A DNA stretch of 64,000 nt from Bacillota bacterium (GTDB lineage Bacteria > Bacillota > Clostridia > Lachnospirales > Lachnospiraceae): NCBI GenBank assembly GCA_023407575.1, contig JAEYLX010000026.1, forward strand, positions 186,001 through 250,000, given 5' to 3'. How positions within the stretch are numbered: the first letter of the stretch is position 1; each line of letters starts with the position of its first letter. The translations under genes and the position numbers were made by a program. The notes under the pieces were generated by a model, which was not told where the DNA came from, did no database searches, and saw nothing but the letters and a program-made list of their open reading frames with translations. Below are positions 36,214-44,961 of this stretch, in pieces.

Positions 36214-37584
36214 ATGGATTTACTTATAAAGAATGGAACAATTATTACTGCAAAAGAAAGCTTTGTGGCTGATATTGCTGTTAAGGATGGAAAAATAGCT
36301 TGCATTGGAACTGATCTTAAAGTAGATGCGAAGAATATTATAGATGTTACAGGAAAATTAGTTTTACCCGGAGGAATTGATGTTCATACACATTTAGCTA
36401 TGCCCTTTGGAGGTACGGTATCGGCAGATGGTTATCTTTCAGGAACAAGGGCTGCAGCCTGCGGAGGTGTAACCACAGTCTTTGACTATCCAATGCAGCG
36501 TAAGGGGAAAGGAATTCTTGAAACGGTAGAAGGAAGAAAAGAACTTTGTGATCCAGAGGCATGCGTTGATTATGCCTTTCATTGCATTATAACCGATTTG
36601 AATGAGGGGACACTCCTGGAAGAATTTTCAGCTGCAGTGGATTATGGGATTACAAGCTTTAAATGTTTCCTTGTATATAAGAAGGAAGGCATGATGGTAG
36701 ATGATGCAACCCTAATTAAAGTAATGTTAAGAGCAAAAGAAGTGGGTGCAATTACTAATATTCATGCAGAAAATCCAGATGTTATTGATTTAAATATAGA
36801 AAAGTTTTTAAAGGAAGGTAAAACTTCACCTTGGTATCATTATCTTAGCAGGCCTGAATTTGTGGAGGCAGAAGCAGATAAGAGAGCAGTTCACTGGGCA
36901 AAATCCATTGACGCTCCCTTATACATTGTTCATATGGCAGATAAGGAAGGGTTGGAGACTGCTGTCGAGGCAAAGCTTGCCGGACATAAAGTATATATTG
37001 AAACCTGTCCACAGTATCTGGAATTTACGAATGAGGTTTATAAAAGAGAAGACGGAAGAAATTTCGTATGTTCCCCACCGATGAAAGCACAGGAAAGTCA
37101 GGATGCACTTTGGGAGGCAATTAGACAGGGAACCATTGATACAGTTGCAACAGATCATTGTCCTTTCCAAAGCTATGAAAAGGATTGGGGTAAGGATGAT
37201 TTTACAAAAATACCAAATGGGTGTGCCGGTATTGAGAACCTATATCCTTACATGTTATCTGCTGCCAACAACGGTAAGATTACCTTTAACCGAGCCGTTG
37301 AACTTTGCTCTACCAACCCGGCGATAATTTTTGGCTGTGAACAGAAAGGCTCAATAACCGTAGGTAAGGATGCTGATATTGTCATCTATGACAAGGATAA
37401 GGATTTTACTATATCCGTTAATAACATGCATTCCGACTATGATCATACGATTTGGGAAGGGAAAGAGCTGCAGGGCTATCCGGTTCAAACCTATGTAAGA
37501 GGAAGATTGGTCTATGATAACGGTACCTTTACCGGAGAACCTGGGTTTGGAGAGTTCATCAAGCGGAAGCCTGTTTTCCGTTAA
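36214..37584 (+). CDS. pydB: Dihydropyrimidinase / D-hydantoinase
   Basis: Binuclear metal amidohydrolase of 456 residues that opens dihydrouracil to N-carbamoyl-beta-alanine. All metal ligands of the family are visible: His58 and His60 in VHTH, Lys150 (carboxylated lysine) in SFKCF, His184 in NIHAEN, His240 in IVHMADKEG and Asp314 in ATDHCPF. The 5' end has AAGGAGG and its own upstream terminator, so it begins a second transcript with the dehydrogenase and ureidopropionase genes. The symbol follows the pyd naming for reductive pyrimidine degradation; hydantoin could be an additional substrate. Confidence 0.92.
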   Translation: MDLLIKNGTIITAKESFVADIAVKDGKIACIGTDLKVDAKNIIDVTGKLVLPGGIDVHTHLAMPFGGTVSADGYLSGTRAAACGGVTTVFDYPMQRKGKGILETVEGRKELCDPEACVDYAFHCIITDLNEGTLLEEFSAAVDYGITSFKCFLVYKKEGMMVDDATLIKVMLRAKEVGAITNIHAENPDVIDLNIEKFLKEGKTSPWYHYLSRPEFVEAEADKRAVHWAKSIDAPLYIVHMADKEGLETAVEAKLAGHKVYIETCPQYLEFTNEVYKREDGRNFVCSPPMKAQESQDALWEAIRQGTIDTVATDHCPFQSYEKDWGKDDFTKIPNGCAGIENLYPYMLSAANNGKITFNRAVELCSTNPAIIFGCEQKGSITVGKDADIVIYDKDKDFTISVNNMHSDYDHTIWEGKELQGYPVQTYVRGRLVYDNGTFTGEPGFGEFIKRKPVFR

Positions 37585-37605
37585 TGCAATAAAAGGTTGG
37601 CTATT

Positions 37606-37682
37606 GTGTCAAAAGCCAGTTAGTATTGTGTTTCCTGGTGCAGATTGGCGAATCCTAATTATAAGAACAAAGCTTTTGACAC
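37606..37682. repeat. Inverted repeat in the pydB-preA gap
   Basis: Eleven-bp perfect arms GTGTCAAAAGC (37606-37616) and GCTTTTGACAC (37672-37682), 55 bp apart. The arm sequence GTCAAAAGCC also forms the outer arm of the galK-galE palindrome. There is no T-run, so it is not an obvious terminator. Confidence 0.6.
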
Positions 37683-37748
37683 TTGCTTACGTTGAAATAA
37701 GAAGAAAGTATAGAAAGTCTAAATATATGAAAGTTTGGAGTGATTGTT

Positions 37749-39275
37749 ATGAGTAATCTGGCTTATCGGGAGCTGTCATTAATTGAAGAAACAGCAGGGT
37801 GTCTGCTTTGTAATAATGCGCTGTGTACAAAAGCATGTCCGCATGGCTTGGAAGTGGATAAAGTACTGCGTTCCATCCGTTTTGATAACAGTACGGGTGC
37901 AGCAAACAGGCTCCCGGAAGATTTGCCATGTACCAGGTGTGAAACCAAGGATTGCATGCAAGTCTGTATAAAATCTAAGATTAACAGAACAGTTCCTATT
38001 GACGAGATTATGGAAAAGGTTGCGACCCTGCCTAAGATGAAACCGGAAAAAACGGATTTATCGATTACCTTCTGTGGTGTTCCCTGTGAAAATCCCTTCT
38101 TCCTGTCTTCTTCTGTAGTAGGAAGCAACGCAGAGATGATTGCAAAAGCCTTTGATATGGGCTGGGCAGGAGTGGCTTTCAAAACCATAGGTACCTTTGT
38201 ACCAAATGAGGTGTCACCAAGATTTGATGCTCTTCGTAAAGAGTCTGCACCTTTTGTAGGATTTAAGAACATAGAGCAGATTTCAGATTATACCCTTAAT
38301 GAGAATATAGAATTCATTAAGAAATTAAAGAAGAATTATCCGAATAAGGTAATCATTGCTTCCATCATGGGGCAGAGCGAAGAAGAATGGACATACCTGG
38401 CAGAGGTTATGACAGAAGCGGGAGCAGATATTTTAGAGTGTAACTTTTCCTGTCCTCATATGGCAGCAGATGGACTGGGATCGGATGTTGGCCAAAACCC
38501 GGAACTGGTAAGTGCTTATACCAAAGCAGTAAGAAAAGGAACAGACCTTCCTATTTTGGCAAAGATGACACCAAATATCGGCAATATGGAAATCCCTGCA
38601 ATTGCAGCCATTGAGGCAGGAGCTACCGGGATTGCCGCGATTAATACCATAAAGAGTTTAATGAATGTTAACCTGGAGTCCTTTTCATCAGGGCCGGATG
38701 TGGAAGGAAAGACAAGTGTTGGAGGTTACTCCGGTAAAGCTGTTAAACCAATTGCGCTTCGGTTCATTCACACGCTTCACGAGTGCAGCAAACTTTCCAA
38801 AGTACCTCTAAGTGGTATGGGGGGGATTGAAACCTGGAGAGATGCAGCAGAATTCATGGCACTTGGATGTGAGAATATTCAGGTAACAACCTCAGTCATG
38901 CAATATGGATACCGAATTATTGAGGATATGATAGAAGGAATGGAATTGTATTTAAGCTCACATGGATATCGTAATATCACTGAATTCATTGGTAAGGCAA
39001 CAAGTCAGGTTGTATCAGCAGAAGCCTTAAATAGAGAAAGCATCTGTTATCCAAAGTTTAACCGGTCAGTATGTCTGGGTTGCGGACGTTGTTATCTTTC
39101 GTGCTATGATGGGGGTCATCAGGCATTGATACAGGATAATGCAACCGGAAAGCCGATTATGAATGCAAAGAAGTGCGTGGGCTGTCATCTATGTGTAACA
39201 GTTTGTCCGGTGCAGGCAATCTCACAGGGTGTCAGGGTACTAAAAAAGAACCGATTGATTGGTGCAGAACTATAA
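37749..39275 (+). CDS. preA: Dihydropyrimidine dehydrogenase, PreA type with extra N-terminal Fe-S region
   Basis: Iron-sulfur flavoenzyme of 508 residues reducing uracil/thymine. The centre (~100-430) is the FMN-binding dihydroorotate-dehydrogenase-like barrel (NFSCPHMAADGLGSDVG, MTPNIGNM, GGYSGKAVKPIALR). The C-terminus carries two ferredoxin motifs, CLGCGRCYLSC and CVGCHLCVTVC. The N-terminus has two CX2CX4CX3C sets (Cys18/21/26/30 and Cys61/64/69/73) like the N-terminal Fe-S domain of PreT or eukaryotic DPD. The FAD and NAD(P)H domains that separate these parts in DPD are absent. The ATG at 37749 is eight bases after TTGGAG. The electron donor is therefore unknown. Confidence 0.9.
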   Translation: MSNLAYRELSLIEETAGCLLCNNALCTKACPHGLEVDKVLRSIRFDNSTGAANRLPEDLPCTRCETKDCMQVCIKSKINRTVPIDEIMEKVATLPKMKPEKTDLSITFCGVPCENPFFLSSSVVGSNAEMIAKAFDMGWAGVAFKTIGTFVPNEVSPRFDALRKESAPFVGFKNIEQISDYTLNENIEFIKKLKKNYPNKVIIASIMGQSEEEWTYLAEVMTEAGADILECNFSCPHMAADGLGSDVGQNPELVSAYTKAVRKGTDLPILAKMTPNIGNMEIPAIAAIEAGATGIAAINTIKSLMNVNLESFSSGPDVEGKTSVGGYSGKAVKPIALRFIHTLHECSKLSKVPLSGMGGIETWRDAAEFMALGCENIQVTTSVMQYGYRIIEDMIEGMELYLSSHGYRNITEFIGKATSQVVSAEALNRESICYPKFNRSVCLGCGRCYLSCYDGGHQALIQDNATGKPIMNAKKCVGCHLCVTVCPVQAISQGVRVLKKNRLIGAEL

Positions 39276-39289
39276 GGGAGGAATGATTT

Positions 39290-40516
39290 ATGGAACTATG
39301 TAGTCTGGAACGAATGGAAGATAAAATTAAGACCTTTGGACAGTTTGGCGATACAGGCAGGGGCGGAATTACACGGTTTTCACTATCAGAGGAAGCAATA
39401 GACGCCAGAAAAGAATTTAAGAAAAGAATGGAAGCCATTGGTGCCACTGTTATTACAGATGATATGGCTAATATGTATGCAACCCTGCCAGGAACAGAAG
39501 ACTTGCCTGCAATTCTGTCAGGATCACATCTGGACTCTGTAAGACAGGGAGGTAATTATGATGGAGTACTGGGTGTGCTGGCGGCAATGGAGGTTGCTGA
39601 AACTTTAGTAAAAGAGAATATCCCACATAGACATCCTTTTACTGTAGTAGTGTGGACTAACGAAGAAGGTGCACGCTTTGAACCAGCAATGATGTCCTCA
39701 GGGGTAATCTGCGGTAAGTTTAAAAAAGAAGAGATGTTAGCCTCTGTAGCAAAAGATATTCCGGGATATACTTTCGGGGATGCTTTAGCGGCAAGTGGTT
39801 TTTGTGGTGATGAAAGGAATAGAGTCAGCCCGGATAAATGTAAAGCACTTGTTGAACTTCATATAGAACAAGGACCCGTACTTGAAGCAGAAGGGGTTAA
39901 TATAGGAGTAGTAGAGGGGGTCTGCGGAATGATAAACTATGAATTTACACTAAAAGGTCAGGCGGGCCATGCAGGAACAACTCCAATGAAATATCGAAAG
40001 GATGCTTTATATGCAGCCACTAAAACAATACAGTATCTCCATGAGGAACTTGATAAGCTGGACTCTAAATTAGTGTATACAACAGGTAAATTTTCCTGTC
40101 ATCCCAATATACACACGATAATTCCGGACGAGGCAAAGTTTACCTTAGATGCCAGACATCAAGAGCCCAAGGTTATTGAACAAGTATTAGATATTATAAT
40201 GAAACTTCCAACTGAAATAGAGAAATGCAGCTTGAGTTATGAAAAAGCTTGGTCACGCAATACAGTAACTTTTACTCCAGAGTTAGTAGATAAAGTAGAA
40301 AAAGGTGCAAAAGAATTGGGATATACAAATAAAAGAATGTATAGTGGCCCGGGTCATGATGCCCAGTTTATGATTGATATGGTTCCAGCAGCAATGATAT
40401 TTGTGCCCAGTGTTGGGGGTCATAGTCATTGTGAAATAGAATTCACCTCGTCTGCACATTGTTTTATGGGTGCAAACGTATTATTACAGACCGTTTTATC
40501 CATGGATGGTCAGTAA
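39290..40516 (+). CDS. pydC: Beta-ureidopropionase / N-carbamoyl amino acid amidohydrolase (M20)
   Basis: Zinc-dependent amidohydrolase of 408 residues of the allantoate/ureidopropionase M20 subfamily. Metal-site residues appear in SGSHLDSV (His80), YDGVLG (Asp91), NEEGARF (Glu125/126), LHIEQGP and SGPGHDAQ. It would cleave N-carbamoyl-beta-alanine to beta-alanine, CO2 and ammonia, the third ring-degradation step, and follows the dehydrogenase by 14 bp in the same transcript. Allantoate or N-carbamoyl-L-amino acids are alternative substrates for the subfamily, but the neighbours favour pyrimidine degradation. GGGAGG lies upstream of the ATG. Confidence 0.9.
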   Translation: MELCSLERMEDKIKTFGQFGDTGRGGITRFSLSEEAIDARKEFKKRMEAIGATVITDDMANMYATLPGTEDLPAILSGSHLDSVRQGGNYDGVLGVLAAMEVAETLVKENIPHRHPFTVVVWTNEEGARFEPAMMSSGVICGKFKKEEMLASVAKDIPGYTFGDALAASGFCGDERNRVSPDKCKALVELHIEQGPVLEAEGVNIGVVEGVCGMINYEFTLKGQAGHAGTTPMKYRKDALYAATKTIQYLHEELDKLDSKLVYTTGKFSCHPNIHTIIPDEAKFTLDARHQEPKVIEQVLDIIMKLPTEIEKCSLSYEKAWSRNTVTFTPELVDKVEKGAKELGYTNKRMYSGPGHDAQFMIDMVPAAMIFVPSVGGHSHCEIEFTSSAHCFMGANVLLQTVLSMDGQ

Positions 40517-40591
40517 ATATTTTTAATTGCTAACCTCTTATTGGTACTCTTTCTACCAGACGTGAGAGTGCCATAATTCGCAATATCTCCA

Positions 40592-40640
40592 ATTGAACCC
40601 CAATGTAAGGATTATCCAGATCCTGACATTGGGGTTCAAT
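40592..40640. terminator. Long perfect hairpin after pydC
   Basis: Fifteen-bp perfect stem ATTGAACCCCAATGT / ACATTGGGGTTCAAT (40592-40606, 40626-40640) plus inner AGGAT/ATCCT. There is no strong T-run; probably a terminator or transcript-stabilising hairpin. Confidence 0.65.
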
Positions 40641-40820
40641 GCATTTACTATTTATGCTTAAAAATATTTTAAGTTTCTAAAAAAAAGTAATTTTTTATAC
40701 TTATTTTTGCGAAAAGTAGTTTTCAAATTAACAATCTAGTGATATACTAATGTCGAAGCGGAATTATAAGAGACTTAATTCCCAAATTTTGCCCGGGATT
40801 GTTATATCATTAACAATATA

Positions 40821-40990
40821 CGCGAAGGTAAAGTGAAGTATTGAACAAAGCTTGCTTTGTTCAATACGAACGCACCCGCGAGAAACATGCGCAGCATGTT
40901 TCAATTACGCGAAGGTAAAGTGAAGTATTAAACAAAGCTTGCTTTGTTCAATACGAACGCACCCGCGAGAAACGCGCGTAGCATGTTTCA
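40821..40990. repeat. Tandem repeat, two ~87-bp units
   Basis: Two copies of a unit beginning CGCGAAGGTAAAGTGAAGTA, starting at 40821 and 40908 (period 87). Each contains a long hairpin; in unit 1 the arms GTATTGAACAAAGC/GCTTTGTTCAATAC (40838-40851, 40854-40867) are perfect. A second hairpin GAAACATGC/GCATGTTTC (40882-40890, 40894-40902) is intact in unit 1 and altered in unit 2. A short related piece, GCACGAAGGTAATGTGAAGT, is at 46511. Noncoding; it ends 6 bp before the ndh2 promoter and explains part of the 538-bp gap. Confidence 0.8.
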
Positions 40991-40995
40991 AAGGG

Positions 40996-41024
40996 TTGAC
41001 TAATCTTATGTAAGTTGATAAAAT
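40996..41024 (+). promoter_or_regulatory. Strong promoter of the ndh2 (FLEET) operon
   Basis: TTGACT (40996-41001), 17-bp spacer, TAAAAT (41019-41024), 31 bp before the start at 41055. Confidence 0.75.
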
Positions 41025-41054
41025 GCGATTTGATGAAGAGAGTAAGGAGCGAAC

Positions 41055-43037
41055 ATGGGAAAGAAAATAGTAATTGTCGGTGCCGGATATGCAGGTATAC
41101 TGACAGCGAAAAAATTAGCTAAGAAATTTAAAAAGCAGAAGGATATCAGTATTACCATTATTGATAAAAATCCTTTTCACACAATGCTTACGGAGTTGCA
41201 TGAAGTGGCAGCTAACCGTGTTGATGAAGATAGTATAAAGATCAGCTTAAGCAGGGTTTTTGCAGGAAGAAATGTTGACGTTAAGCTTGATACGATTAAT
41301 TCAATAGATTTTGAGAAGAAGAATGTAATCGGATCAAATGAATCATATTCTTATGACTATTTAGTTATAGCAGCTGGTTCAAAGCCAACCTTTTATGGCG
41401 TTCCAGGTGCAGAAGAGCATTCCTTTAAGTTATGGTCCTATGAGGATGCTGTTGTACTTAGAGAACATATTCAGAACACTTTCCGTAAGGCAATGGTAGA
41501 AACCAATGAAGAGGAAAGAAAGAGACTTCTTACTTTCTGGGTTGTTGGAGCTGGCTTTACCGGCGTTGAGATGATTGGTGAATTAGCTGAATATGTGCCA
41601 ATTTTATGTGAAAAATATGAGATTAATAGAAGTGAAGTTTCTTTATATAATGTAGACGGACTTAGCAGAGTAATTCCTAACTTAACAGAGAAACTTTCTG
41701 CTAAAGTTGAGAGACGTCTTGAGAAGATGGGTGTTAAAGTTATTCTTAATGCATTTGTAGCTGGCATTGGAGAAGACTTTATTGATCTTAAACAGAATGA
41801 CAAAGTTGTAAATCATAAAGCAGGTACTGTAATCTGGGCAGCAGGTATTCAAAGTTCTGATGTAACTGCTAAGACTGGTGATCATCTTGAAGTTGCCCGT
41901 GGTGGTAGAGTTCAAGTAGATGCATTCCTTCGTTCTTCAAAGGATGAAAGTGTGTATGTTGTTGGCGATAACATGAATTATGTTCCTGCTGGTGAAGAAC
42001 GTCCCGTTCCACAGATGGTTGAGAACTGTGAGCAGAGCTCAGATACAGCTGCACATAATATCGTTTGTGCAATTACTGGTAAAGGTGAGATGGAGGAATA
42101 CAAACCTAAGTTCCATGGGGTTATGGTTTGTATCGGCGGACGTTATGGTGTTTGTCATGTAGGCTTGCCAGGACATTTCTTCAGTATGCCATCCTTCTTT
42201 GCAATGTTTGCAAAACATTTTATCAATGTAATTTATTTTATACAGGTACTTGGATGGAACAAAGTATTCAGCTATGCAAAGCATGAGTTCTTTACCATCA
42301 GAAATCGCAGAAGTTTTGTGGGTGGACATTTCTCCAACCGTACTCCTAGTTTCCTATTAATGCCTCTTCGTGTATGGCTGGGTGCAGTTTGGCTTTATGA
42401 AGGTATTATGAAGATTGTTGAAGGTTGGTTTGGCGCTCCTAAGCTCGATGGATTCTTTGGCGGAGCAAAAGCTTGGTATGATGGCATCCTGAATGCAGCT
42501 TCCGGTGTTGCTGCAACCGCAACAGATGCAGTGTCAGCAGCTTCTGATGCTGCAACCGATGGTGGAACAGAAGTTGTTCAATCAGCTGGTCAGGTATTAA
42601 TTAACTTTAATTTCCTTGGTTTATTTAAACCGATTTTTGTTAGTGGTAAACAGCTTGCAGATTCTACTCTTAGTGACTTGGCGTTCCGTTTAGATATACC
42701 AGTAATGAATTGGTTTGTTGACAAATTAATTTTACCATATAACGGTGTACAGTTATTTATGCAGATTTTCATAGTTGTAGCAGAGATTTTAATTGGTTTA
42801 GCACTGATTGGTGGTTTATTCACAACTCCTGCAGCAGCGTTATCACTTGTTCTACAGTTTATGTTTGTATGTACGACTGGTTTATACTTAGGAACCTTCT
42901 GGATGATTTTTGCAGGTATCGCAGTATTAATTGGCGCTGGCAGAAGTCTTGGACTTGACTATTATGCAATGCCAGGATTAAAGAATGCATGGAAGAAACT
43001 ACCTTTCGTTAGAAAGTGGTATATCTATAATGATTAA
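41055..43037 (+). CDS. Type II NADH dehydrogenase with C-terminal membrane domain (Ndh2-like)
   Basis: Flavoprotein of 660 residues. Residues 1-~420 are a single-subunit NADH:quinone oxidoreductase with FAD-binding GAGYAG (8-13), a second nucleotide motif GAGFTG (~167) and the FAD motif VVGDN (~302). From ~435 the chain adds a DoxX-like membrane region with about four hydrophobic segments. Such a tail distinguishes the Ndh2 of flavin-based extracellular electron transfer loci from ordinary Ndh, and the downstream genes (dmkB, dmkA, PplA-like, ApbE) fit that system. It probably passes electrons from NADH to a demethylmenaquinone pool. The Ala/Ser/Thr-rich insert near 480-515 is probably a linker. 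Confidence 0.88.
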   Translation: MGKKIVIVGAGYAGILTAKKLAKKFKKQKDISITIIDKNPFHTMLTELHEVAANRVDEDSIKISLSRVFAGRNVDVKLDTINSIDFEKKNVIGSNESYSYDYLVIAAGSKPTFYGVPGAEEHSFKLWSYEDAVVLREHIQNTFRKAMVETNEEERKRLLTFWVVGAGFTGVEMIGELAEYVPILCEKYEINRSEVSLYNVDGLSRVIPNLTEKLSAKVERRLEKMGVKVILNAFVAGIGEDFIDLKQNDKVVNHKAGTVIWAAGIQSSDVTAKTGDHLEVARGGRVQVDAFLRSSKDESVYVVGDNMNYVPAGEERPVPQMVENCEQSSDTAAHNIVCAITGKGEMEEYKPKFHGVMVCIGGRYGVCHVGLPGHFFSMPSFFAMFAKHFINVIYFIQVLGWNKVFSYAKHEFFTIRNRRSFVGGHFSNRTPSFLLMPLRVWLGAVWLYEGIMKIVEGWFGAPKLDGFFGGAKAWYDGILNAASGVAATATDAVSAASDAATDGGTEVVQSAGQVLINFNFLGLFKPIFVSGKQLADSTLSDLAFRLDIPVMNWFVDKLILPYNGVQLFMQIFIVVAEILIGLALIGGLFTTPAAALSLVLQFMFVCTTGLYLGTFWMIFAGIAVLIGAGRSLGLDYYAMPGLKNAWKKLPFVRKWYIYND

Positions 43038-44007
43038 TGAGAAAAGACTAGAAGATAAGATGGAAGTAATGTCGCTGGAGGAAGCAACTGCATTGGTAAG
43101 AGACGAGGTTAATCGAATTTTACTAAAAGCTCCGCTCATCATTCGCGAATATACGAAACATCTGATGACATCACGTGGGAAATTCATTCGAGCAACTTCA
43201 GTTATGCTTTGTGCAGAAGATAAAGAAGGTAAAATTAAAGCAGATGCAGTGAAAATTGCAGCAGCAATTGAACTTCTACACCTCGCAACACTGGTTCATG
43301 ATGATATTATTGACAATGCTGACCTGCGAAGAGGAGAGGTTACTCTTCAGAAAAAGTACGGCAAACGTACCGCAGTAATCTGTGGAGACTATCTTCTTAG
43401 CGTTTCACTTCGCTTGGCTACTTCATTACAAAATAAGAAGGATTATGTGGAATTAAATCTTCCTGATTATGTTGGCAGAGTATGCCTCGGTGAATTAAAT
43501 CAACATTTAAATAACGGTAATATTGGTTTATCAATTTATCGTTACTTAAAAATAATTTCTGGTAAAACAGCAGCTTTATTCGAAGCTTCCTATATGGCAG
43601 GTGCTATATTTTGCGGTTGTGAAGAAAAAGAAATGAAGCAGTATAAGCAGTTAGGCTATTACGTAGGAATGATATTCCAGCTAACTGACGATTGTATTGA
43701 TTTTGAAGATACGGTTGAATCGGCTTTTAAGCCGGTTCAATCGGATTATGAACAAGGGGTTATAACTTTACCACTGATTCATGCTTTAGATCAACAAGAT
43801 GAATTGAAGTCAAAGGCGTTAAGTCAAGGTTTAACCAGAATTGAGATTAATGAAGCTGTTAAAAAGACTGGTGGAATTGGTTTTACAAAATTGATGGTTC
43901 AGAAATATCATGCGAAATCCATGAAACTGATTGAGAAACTTGATGTGGCAGAAGCGAAACGAGAAAAGTTAATTGGTGTTTTAAATAAAGCAGCTCGATT
44001 GGCCTAA
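43030..44007 (+). CDS. Polyprenyl diphosphate synthase (DmkB-like)
   Basis: Trans-prenyltransferase of 325 residues making the isoprenoid tail for a quinone. The first Asp-rich motif DDIID (91-95) in LVHDDIID and the second DDCID (220-224) in QLTDDCID are intact, as are the surrounding KRTAVICGDYLL and GKTAALFEA segments. The ATG at 43030 overlaps the ndh2 stop by 8 bp, showing coupling; a second ATG ten codons on is an alternative. In FLEET loci the equivalent gene (dmkB) supplies the side chain for demethylmenaquinone; chain length cannot be read with certainty. Confidence 0.88.
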   Translation: MINEKRLEDKMEVMSLEEATALVRDEVNRILLKAPLIIREYTKHLMTSRGKFIRATSVMLCAEDKEGKIKADAVKIAAAIELLHLATLVHDDIIDNADLRRGEVTLQKKYGKRTAVICGDYLLSVSLRLATSLQNKKDYVELNLPDYVGRVCLGELNQHLNNGNIGLSIYRYLKIISGKTAALFEASYMAGAIFCGCEEKEMKQYKQLGYYVGMIFQLTDDCIDFEDTVESAFKPVQSDYEQGVITLPLIHALDQQDELKSKALSQGLTRIEINEAVKKTGGIGFTKLMVQKYHAKSMKLIEKLDVAEAKREKLIGVLNKAARLA

Positions 44008-44053
44008 GATCAGGAAAAGCTTGTTTGCTATTATGCACAGATAGAAGGACATT

Positions 44054-44956
44054 ATGATTAAGAGATTTTTGGATTACGTTGAAATCAGAACAAAGATAAC
44101 CAGTACATTTACATTTCTTATGGCAATAGCGTTTCTATTGTATCAAAAGCAGGAGATACGCTGGGACCTAACCTTAGTATTCTTTATAGCAATGTTTTTG
44201 TTTGATTTAACAACAACAGCCATTAATAACTATATTGATACAAAGACAAATCATCAAAAGTTGCAGTTTAATAGGAGCACAGCTCTTATTATCATATATT
44301 TTTTATTTGGTATGAGCACCGCGCTGGGCTTGTATCTGGCATATTCAACTGATATTGTAATTTTATTTGTTGGGGGAATATGTTTCTTGTGCGGTGTGTT
44401 TTATACCTACGGTCCGATTCCAATCTCCAGGCAACCGCTTGGAGAAGTACTATCGGGAATGTTTTATGGATTGTTAATACCATTTATACTGTTTTATATT
44501 AACTCACCGGAAGGTACTTTTTTATCATTGTATGTTAATTTTAAGACAATCTCTTTAAACTTGCAGGTATGGCCATTAATAACATTGGTATTGTTTGCTA
44601 TTATTCCTTTCAGTGTAACAGCAAATATCATGCTTGCGAACAATATATGTGATCTGGAAAAGGATATCACAGTTAAGAGACATACCTTACCTTATTATAT
44701 AGGAAGAAAGGCACTCGGATTATTTGCCGGATTATATTATTTAACCTATGTAGCAACAATTGTAATGGTATTGCTTCGGATTCTACATCCTATCTGTTTG
44801 TTGTCCTTGGTTACAATTATTCCGGTGCAAAAGAATATTAATGTATTCTTTAAAAAGCAGGAGAAGGCAGAAACCTTCCAATGCTCCATTAAAAACTTTA
44901 TCTTAATTATGGGTGCTCAAGTTATTACAATAGGAATAAGTGCATTTGTGTTCTAG
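44054..44956 (+). CDS. UbiA-family prenyltransferase (DmkA/MenA-like)
   Basis: Integral membrane prenyltransferase of 300 residues with 8-9 hydrophobic segments. The first Asp motif appears as NNYIDTKTN (NDxxD in the family, here NNYID) and the second as NNICDLEKDITVKRHTLP. The order after a polyprenyl synthase and Ndh2 points to prenylation of 1,4-dihydroxy-2-naphthoate to demethylmenaquinone. No methyltransferase gene is seen, in line with a dedicated demethylmenaquinone pool in FLEET. It ends 5 bp before a MITE. Confidence 0.87.
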   Translation: MIKRFLDYVEIRTKITSTFTFLMAIAFLLYQKQEIRWDLTLVFFIAMFLFDLTTTAINNYIDTKTNHQKLQFNRSTALIIIYFLFGMSTALGLYLAYSTDIVILFVGGICFLCGVFYTYGPIPISRQPLGEVLSGMFYGLLIPFILFYINSPEGTFLSLYVNFKTISLNLQVWPLITLVLFAIIPFSVTANIMLANNICDLEKDITVKRHTLPYYIGRKALGLFAGLYYLTYVATIVMVLLRILHPICLLSLVTIIPVQKNINVFFKKQEKAETFQCSIKNFILIMGAQVITIGISAFVF

Positions 44957-44961
44957 GATAA

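Noticed and set aside
37763..38272. Minus-strand open frame of ~170 codons inside the preA gene
   Set aside because: It is antisense to a well-supported Fe-S flavoenzyme, has no ribosome site and no recognisable domain.
37749..39275. Loss of the catalytic cysteine in the active-site loop of the dihydropyrimidine dehydrogenase
   Set aside because: The loop reads GLGSDVGQNPEL, which as I recall is also the form in bacterial PreA, so it is probably not a defect of this protein.
40821..40990. CRISPR-like array
   Set aside because: Only two units without unique spacers; the unit contains long hairpins and no cas genes are present.
41055..43037. Ndh2 membrane tail as an accidental fusion to a separate DoxX gene
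   Set aside because: A C-terminal membrane region is a regular feature of Ndh2 in FLEET loci, so no fusion event needs to be invoked.
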